Source: Beijerinckiaceae bacterium RH AL1 (GTDB lineage Bacteria; Pseudomonadota; Alphaproteobacteria; Rhizobiales; Beijerinckiaceae). Taken from it: a stretch of DNA of 64,000 nucleotides. The notes beneath the pieces are model-generated. The model made no database searches. It was not told the DNA's origin and worked only from the letters and a program-made list of their open reading frames with translations. Each line of letters begins with the position of its first letter. The first letter of the stretch is position 1. This document shows positions 58,950-64,000 of this stretch, piece by piece. A program made the position numbers and the translations under genes. The DNA is taken from contig LR590083.2 of the NCBI GenBank assembly GCA_901457705.2, positions 2,294,597 through 2,358,596 of the forward strand, in the 5' to 3' direction.

Positions 58950-59753
58950 CTACACGGCGGCTTCGCCTTTGCGACGCCGCCGTGCGACATCGAGCAAATA
59001 GGCGTCCATCCCCGCCGCGGCGGCGGGATCGAACGCATGAGCCGCGCCCTCGGCGTCCCTCTCATCACCTAGGATCAGACGTTCATTCCGCGCGACGCCT
59101 GCGAGGATCGCCCTCGCGGCCTGTTGCGCGGACTGCGCGTGCGGCGGCGGCCCACCGGCAGGCCATATGGCGGTGGCCGTCGTGCCAGGCGTCGCCGAGC
59201 TGACGCGGACCCCATCGTCCCAGACCTCGTAGCGGAGTGCGAGCGACAGTGCGTTCAGCGCCGCTTTCGTCGCCGCGTACATCGTCTGCTGCGCCATCGG
59301 CGCGAAGGCGATGCCGGAGACGATGTTGACGATGTGGCCGCTCCCCTGCCCACGCATCACCGGCAGCACGGCCCGGATCGCGTAGAGGGGGCCGTAGAAG
59401 TTGAGCGCGAAGGCACGCTCCCAGTCTTCGTTCGACTGGGCTTCGAAGCGGCCGCCGAAGCCCGCACCTGCATTGTTGAAGAGAAGATCGATGCGGCCGG
59501 CCGACGCGACGACGGCCTCAACGGTTTCTGCGACCTCCGCCTCCCGGGTCACGTCGCAGCGACGAGCAACCACTTTTCCCGGATAGTCCGCGCCCAGCCG
59601 CTGCGCTTGCCGGGCGAGCGCCTCCGCGTCGATATCGAGGAGGGCCACGGACGCGGCGCCGCACGACAGCATCTCCTCGGCCAACGCAAGGCCGATGCCG
59701 GACGCCGCTCCGGTCACGACGGCGACCTGGTCTTTATAGTACGCCTCATGCAT
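58950..59753 (-). CDS. SDR oxidoreductase
   Basis: 267 aa classical SDR: cofactor-binding TGAASGIGLALAEE, NNAGAGFGG, catalytic Ser (NIVSGIAFAPMAQQ) and YAATK, all intact. Substrate unknown; the Asp in VALLDIDAE at the end of beta strand 2 favours NAD. Confidence 0.88.
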   Translation of the reverse strand: MHEAYYKDQVAVVTGAASGIGLALAEEMLSCGAASVALLDIDAEALARQAQRLGADYPGKVVARRCDVTREAEVAETVEAVVASAGRIDLLFNNAGAGFGGRFEAQSNEDWERAFALNFYGPLYAIRAVLPVMRGQGSGHIVNIVSGIAFAPMAQQTMYAATKAALNALSLALRYEVWDDGVRVSSATPGTTATAIWPAGGPPPHAQSAQQAARAILAGVARNERLILGDERDAEGAAHAFDPAAAAGMDAYLLDVARRRRKGEAAV

Positions 59754-59786
59754 GCGCCGACCTCCGCGCGGGACCGCGATCCTGGC

Positions 59787-60749
59787 TCAGCCCGAAATCT
59801 GCGCCCGGGGATGGTTGGCGCGGTAGCTCTCCAGCAGACGCGCCCCGTCGACGGCGGTGTAGATCTGCGTCGTCGACAGCGAGGCGTGGCCGAGCAGCTC
59901 CTGGATGGTGCGCAGGTCGCCGCCCCGCGACAGCAGGTGGGTCGCGAAGGAGTGGCGCAGGGCGTGCGGCGTCGCCGAGTCGGGCAGGCCGAGCGCGCCG
60001 CGCAGCCTCTCGACGGCGAGCTGGATCAGGCGCGGCGACAGCGGCCCCTGCTTGACGCCGATGAACAGCGGGCCGTCCGCCGGCAGCTTGTAGGGGCACG
60101 CCTCGAGGTAGGCCTCCACCGCCAAGCGGACGGCCGCGATGATCGGCACCTGCCGCATCTTGCGACCCTTGCCGACGACCGTGATCGAATCGATGTCGCC
60201 GACCGGCGCCTCGCCGCGCTTCAGGCCGAGCGCCTCCGAGATGCGCAGCCCGGCGCCGTAGAGCAGCGCCAGCACGGCGGTGTCGCGCGCCACCGTCCAG
60301 GCCGGCCGCGTCTCGCCGACGAAGCCGTCGCCGCCCACCACCTCGCAGGCGAGACCGGGGGAGAGCGGCTTCGGCAGGGTGCGCGGCAGCTTCGGCGCCC
60401 GCACCGAGGCGAAGGCGCTGGTCTTGGCGAGGCCTTCGCGCTCGCAGAAGCGGGCGAACGAGCGGACGCCGGCGAGCTGGCGCAGCAGCGAGCGGTTGCC
60501 GACCAGCGCCTGGCGCCGACGGGCCATGAAGGCGCGCACGTCGGTAGCCGTGAGGGCGTCGATCGTCTTGAGGCTCGGGCGCTCGCCCTGGTAGTCGGCC
60601 AGGAACGCAAAGAGCTGGCGCAGGTCGCGGGCGTAGGCGTCGAGGCTCAGCGCCGACAGGCGGCGCTCGGCGGAAAGATGGGTCAGCCAGCGGCGGCCGG
60701 CGTCGGCGAGGTCCGCCTGGGCGGGCGGGAAGGCGAGGGTCTCGGTCAT
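59787..60749 (-). CDS. xerC: Tyrosine recombinase XerC
   Basis: 320 aa. The N-terminal SAM-like core-binding domain (LADAGRRWLTHLSAERRLSALSLDAYARDLRQ) and catalytic domain with all active residues: Arg in LYGAGLRISEAL, Lys in VVGKGRKMRQ, HxxR in TPHALRHSFATHLL, His in LLGHASLSTTQIY, and the nucleophile Tyr. With XerD it resolves chromosome dimers at dif. Family assignment between XerC and XerD is by length and sequence pattern. Confidence 0.88.
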   Translation of the reverse strand: MTETLAFPPAQADLADAGRRWLTHLSAERRLSALSLDAYARDLRQLFAFLADYQGERPSLKTIDALTATDVRAFMARRRQALVGNRSLLRQLAGVRSFARFCEREGLAKTSAFASVRAPKLPRTLPKPLSPGLACEVVGGDGFVGETRPAWTVARDTAVLALLYGAGLRISEALGLKRGEAPVGDIDSITVVGKGRKMRQVPIIAAVRLAVEAYLEACPYKLPADGPLFIGVKQGPLSPRLIQLAVERLRGALGLPDSATPHALRHSFATHLLSRGGDLRTIQELLGHASLSTTQIYTAVDGARLLESYRANHPRAQISG

Positions 60750-60966
60750 GGGGTCGAGCTTGCCGCCTGCGGCCTACGATTCGCTGAATGCATCCGCCGC
60801 GACACGGTCGTGCCCGAGCGTTCGGGTTGTGTCGCGGTGCGGAACCGGATAGGGACACGGGCATACCGCGGCATCATACGCGCCATCCTGCGCCGCGTGC
60901 CTGGACCCGTACCACAGAATCGGTTCCGATGGCACCGCCAGGGTCTTCAAGGAGCCACGGCTACCC

Positions 60967-61761
60967 ATGGACCATCTCAAGCAACGGTTGATCCCCATGA
61001 ACCGCCGCCGCCGCATCTATGAGGGCAAGGCCAAGGTCCTCTACGAGGGCCCCGAGCCCGGTACGCTGATCCAGCACTTCAAGGACGACGCGACGGCGTT
61101 CAACGCCAAGAAGCACGAGGTGATCGACGGCAAGGGCGTCCTGAACAACCGGATCTCCGAGTTCATCTTCCAGAACCTCAACGACATCGGCGTGCCGACG
61201 CACTTCATCCGCCGGCTGAACATGCGCGAGCAGCTGATCCGCGAGGTCGAGATCGTGCCGCTCGAGGTGGTGGTGCGCAACGTCGCCGCCGGCTCGCTGT
61301 CGACCCGCCTCGGCATCGAGGAAGGCACGCAGCTGCCGCGCTCGATCATCGAGTTCTACTACAAGAACGACGCGCTCAACGATCCGATGGTCTCCGAGGA
61401 GCACGTCACGGCCTTCGGCTGGGCGTCGCCGCAGGAGATCGACGACATCATGGCGCTGGCGATCCGCGTCAACGACTTCCTCTCCGGCCTCTTCCTCGGC
61501 TGCGGCATCCGCCTCGTCGACTTCAAGATGGAGTGCGGCCGCTTGTGGGAAGGCGAGCTGATGCGCATCGTCGTCGCCGACGAGATCTCCCCCGATTCGT
61601 GCCGGCTGTGGGACATCAAGTCCAACGACAAGCTCGACAAGGACCGCTTCCGCCGCGACATGGGCGGGCTCGTCGAGGCCTACACCGAGGTCGCCCGCCG
61701 CCTCGGCATCATGCAGGAAAACGAGCAGCCGCGCGCGACCGGGCCGAAGCTCGTCCAGTAG
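60967..61761 (+). CDS. purC: Phosphoribosylaminoimidazole-succinocarboxamide synthase
   Basis: 264 aa. It forms SAICAR from CAIR, aspartate and ATP in purine synthesis. The N-terminal [13 protein letters not shown], the ATP-binding [22 protein letters not shown] and DFKMECGR and [13 protein letters not shown] motifs are intact. The first 10 residues precede a second in-frame ATG; either start is possible. Confidence 0.96.
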   Translation: MDHLKQRLIPMNRRRRIYEGKAKVLYEGPEPGTLIQHFKDDATAFNAKKHEVIDGKGVLNNRISEFIFQNLNDIGVPTHFIRRLNMREQLIREVEIVPLEVVVRNVAAGSLSTRLGIEEGTQLPRSIIEFYYKNDALNDPMVSEEHVTAFGWASPQEIDDIMALAIRVNDFLSGLFLGCGIRLVDFKMECGRLWEGELMRIVVADEISPDSCRLWDIKSNDKLDKDRFRRDMGGLVEAYTEVARRLGIMQENEQPRATGPKLVQ

Positions 61762-61785
61762 CCACAATTTTTTGCCGTCACCGCG

Positions 61786-61823
61786 CAGCACCCCAGGAGT
61801 CCGGAGCGACTCCTGGGGTGCTG
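61786..61823. repeat. Long perfect inverted repeat after purC
   Basis: 15-bp perfect arms, CAGCACCCCAGGAGT and its complement, surround the loop CCGGAGCG. It lies between purC and the convergent gene at 61856-62585. No T-tract follows on either strand; a T6 run lies before it. It may be a terminator or a structured RNA element. Confidence 0.55.
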
Positions 61824-61855
61824 TACGTTCGGCCTCGAAGTGACGGCGAAGGCGA

Positions 61856-62585
61856 TCAGAATGCCGCCATCTCCCACTCGTCGCCGACGAGCGGGCGGAT
61901 GTAGTCGAGCTTGCCCTCGTGCCTGGCGCCGAGCCAGACGGAGAAGTAGCGGCGCCCCTTCTCTTCGCCGACCGGGCTCGCCGTCATGAAGACGCCGCCG
62001 CCTGCGAAAAAGTGCGTCTCGCACCAACGCCACGGGCCGATCGCCAGAGCGGGCGCACGTGCCGCGATGACATCGAGCTTGTCCTCGCTCAGCGCCATCG
62101 AGCAAGCGCGATAGGGCGCATGGCAGATCACCGCCTCCAGGATCGCGGTGAGGATCAGGTTGCTCCGAGAGTGTCGGCACTTCCTGACGCCAAGGCTCAG
62201 ATTCGCTCTCGCGGCCGAACACTGGCGGATCGTCGCCGGTGCTCAGCGTGCTCCAGAAGAAGCAGCCCTGATTCTGCATGTGGAACGCGAGCTTCCCATC
62301 CCGCACCTTCAGCTTGCGGGCGTCGTAGCGCGTTTCGTCCGGCTCGAAGAGAAAGTTCTGCCCACTCATGATCGCGCGGCGGCGCCCCCCCCAGCGATAC
62401 CACCGGGCGAGCGGCATCGGCAGCGTAAGGCCGGCGAGGTCTGCGTCCGAAAATCCGTCCTCCGGCGCGATCGGTCCGTGCCAATGCTCGACGATCGCGC
62501 GCAGCGCCGCGAGCCGCGCCTCGACGTCGCCCGGCCGGCGCAGCGAGTCCAGCGCGTCGTCCAGGCTTGCGAAGTCCGGCATCAT
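61856..62585 (-). pseudogene. Uncharacterised protein, frameshifted
   Basis: The frame starting MMPDFASLDDALDSLRRPGD reads to SLSEQ and then breaks near 62157-62160. Removing one C restores it, and it continues LILTAILEAVICHAPYRACSM to a normal stop, 242 aa in total. The N-terminal part is an alpha/beta domain (WYRWGGRRRAIMSGQNFLFEPDE); the C-terminal part includes CETHFFAGGGVFMTASP. It resembles SMI1/KNR4-like small proteins in general layout only. Function unknown. Confidence 0.6.
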
Positions 62586-62719
62586 CACGCGGAAACCGCC
62601 GTCGCGGAGGCCCCGTTCCGCATAGCCCTGGCGCCAAGGCCGCCCTCTTGCACGCAAGCCCTTGTCTTCGCCCCGCGTTTCCCCTCTTCTACTGCGATAA
62701 GAACGAGGAAACGTCCCGT

Positions 62720-64000
62720 ATGACTCTGGAGGATGCCGGGCCTCGCGCCGGCTCGGTCGCGCTTGCGCCTGCGACACCCCTGCCGCCGATCAGCCGCGTC
62801 CGCTGGGCCCAGCTCGCCCTCGGCATCGTGTGCATGGCGATGATCGCCAACCTGCAGTACGGCTGGACGCTGTTCGTCGACCCGATCTGCAAGGCCAATC
62901 ACTGGGACCGCACGAGCGTCCAGTTCGCCTTCACGATCTTCGTCGTCACCGAGACGTGGCTCGTGCCGGTGAAGTCGTGGTTCGTCGACCGGCATGGCCC
63001 CCGCCCCGTCCTGGCGCTCGGCGCGGCGCTCATCGCCGGCGCCTGGGTGCTCAACTCGATCGCCACCTCGCTCGCCGTCCTCTACATCGGCGCCGCGGTC
63101 GGCGGCTTCGGCGCGGCGGCGATCTACGGTACCTGCGTCGGCAACGCGCTGAAGTGGTTTCCCGACAAGCGAGGCCTCGCCGCGGGCGCGACGGCGGCTG
63201 GCTTCGGCGCCGGCGCCGCGCTGACCGTCGTGCCGATCAGCAACGTCATCGCCGCGAGCGGCTACCGCGAGGCCTTCCTATGGTTCGGGCTCGGCCAGGG
63301 GCTGGTGGTGCTCGTCGCAGGCTTCTTCCTGCATGCGCCAAACATCCTGCATCCGGCGAAGCAGCCGCGCCTGCGCATCCTGCAGTCGAAGCGCAACTTC
63401 AAGCCGGCGCTCATGGTGCGCAAGCCGGTGTTCTGGCTGCTCTACGCCTGCTTCGTGATGGTGGCGGCGGGCGGCCTGATGACCGCCGCGCAGATCGCGC
63501 CCATCGCCGCCGACTACGGCATCGCCAAGTCGCCGGTGGTGCTCGCCGAGCTCAGCTTCGGCGCGCTGACGCTGGCGCTCTCGCTCGACCGTATCCTCGA
63601 CGGGATCGGCCGGCCGCTGTTCGGCCTGCTTTCCGACCGCATCGGCCGCGAGAACACGATGGCGATCGCCTTCACCTTCGGCGCCTTGATGCTGCTGCTC
63701 CTCGGCACGCAGGGGCGCGACCCGCTCGTCTTCGTGCTGGCGTCGGCGCTATATTTCCTGGTGTTCGGCGAGATCTACAGCCTCTTCCCGGCGACCTGCG
63801 GCGACACGTTCGGCCCGAAGTTCGCGGCGACCAACGCAGGGCTCCTCTACACCGCCAAGGGCACGGCGGCGCTGCTGGTGCCGCTGGCGAGCCTGCTCTC
63901 CAAGGCGCACGGCTGGCAGTCGGTGTTCTATGTGGTCGTGGGGCTCAACCTCTGCGCGGCGCTGATCGCGCTGTTCGTGCTGAAGCCCGTCCGAACGCGG
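62720..64000 (+). CDS. MFS oxalate/formate antiporter-like transporter, C terminus cut
   Basis: 427 codons visible, so the gene is nearly complete; the stop lies beyond the window. There are twelve membrane helices: the first, IVCMAMIANLQYGWTLFVD, and the following segment with WLVPVKSWFVDRHGPRP resemble OxlT (oxalate/formate exchange). The ATG follows GAGGAAAC. OxlT-type substrate specificity is inferred from pattern; other dicarboxylates are possible. Confidence 0.75.
   Translation, partial: MTLEDAGPRAGSVALAPATPLPPISRVRWAQLALGIVCMAMIANLQYGWTLFVDPICKANHWDRTSVQFAFTIFVVTETWLVPVKSWFVDRHGPRPVLALGAALIAGAWVLNSIATSLAVLYIGAAVGGFGAAAIYGTCVGNALKWFPDKRGLAAGATAAGFGAGAALTVVPISNVIAASGYREAFLWFGLGQGLVVLVAGFFLHAPNILHPAKQPRLRILQSKRNFKPALMVRKPVFWLLYACFVMVAAGGLMTAAQIAPIAADYGIAKSPVVLAELSFGALTLALSLDRILDGIGRPLFGLLSDRIGRENTMAIAFTFGALMLLLLGTQGRDPLVFVLASALYFLVFGEIYSLFPATCGDTFGPKFAATNAGLLYTAKGTAALLVPLASLLSKAHGWQSVFYVVVGLNLCAALIALFVLKPVRTR

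Overview
The window is high-GC DNA from a free-living alphaproteobacterium, most likely of the order Hyphomicrobiales (Rhizobiales). The markers are a NepR/EcfG/PhyR general-stress locus, an FzlA-type divisome protein next to queG, a Rhizobium-like choline uptake and oxidation cluster, a CbbR-controlled fructose-bisphosphatase gene, DUF1476 and DUF3072 proteins and an oxalate/formate-type antiporter. Beijerinckiaceae or Methylobacteriaceae would fit, but the family is only a guess. There is no rRNA, CRISPR array, insertion sequence or prophage. One tRNA gene (tRNA-Ala, CGC) is present. Genes are tightly packed on both strands, often with overlapping start and stop codons.

Layout. 1-2.3 kb: end of pdxA, a MarR-GNAT fusion gene with its own palindromic operator, and rsmA. 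2.4-9.3 kb: mixed housekeeping genes (haem monooxygenase-like, phhB, fzlA, queG, a GGDEF protein, rplS, a TerB-like protein, a YfdX protein). 9.4-12.4 kb: cbbR divergent from cbbF and cbbY, with phased TNA triplets between them. 12.5-23.8 kb: DHA2 exporter, nitroreductase, GST, a crotonase, small proteins, a glycosyltransferase, xseB, an amino-acid permease, an orphan eutC and a PAS protein. 23.8-28.4 kb: a large outer-membrane beta-barrel protein, an orphan OmpR-type regulator and a TPR protein. 28.4-37.5 kb: choline uptake (choXWV), a BetI regulator fused to a degenerate aldehyde dehydrogenase, an SMR transporter, betB and betA. 37.6-43.3 kb: allantoin catabolism (GntR regulator, NCS1 permease, racemase, ureidoglycolate lyase, allantoicase, PuuE allantoinase). 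43.4-46.4 kb: SelT/W/H-like protein, tRNA-Ala, hrpB. 46.6-51.8 kb: F1 ATP synthase operon atpHAGDC with an extra small membrane-protein gene between atpD and atpC. 51.9-54.0 kb: cupin gene and fumC. 54.0-58.9 kb: ecfG, nepR, phyR, stress-type membrane proteins and ku. 58.9-64 kb: SDR, xerC, purC, an unknown gene and an oxlT-like antiporter cut by the window end.

How the genes work together. Choline would enter through ChoXWV and be oxidised by BetA and BetB to glycine betaine, under a BetI-like regulator whose putative operators (two 16-bp inverted repeats) sit in the choX-betI intergenic region. Allantoin would be imported, racemised, opened and split to glyoxylate and urea. The stress locus carries two perfect GGAAC-N16-CGTT promoters, one GGAAC-N17-CGTT promoter and one near-match. 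They read phyR, a DUF883 operon, a proline-rich small gene and ku respectively.

Quality caveat. Four otherwise intact genes (NCS1 permease, cupin, phyR and the gene at 61.9-62.6 kb) each contain one single-base indel. Independent pseudogenisation of four unrelated genes is less likely than base-calling errors, so their broken state should be treated as provisional.
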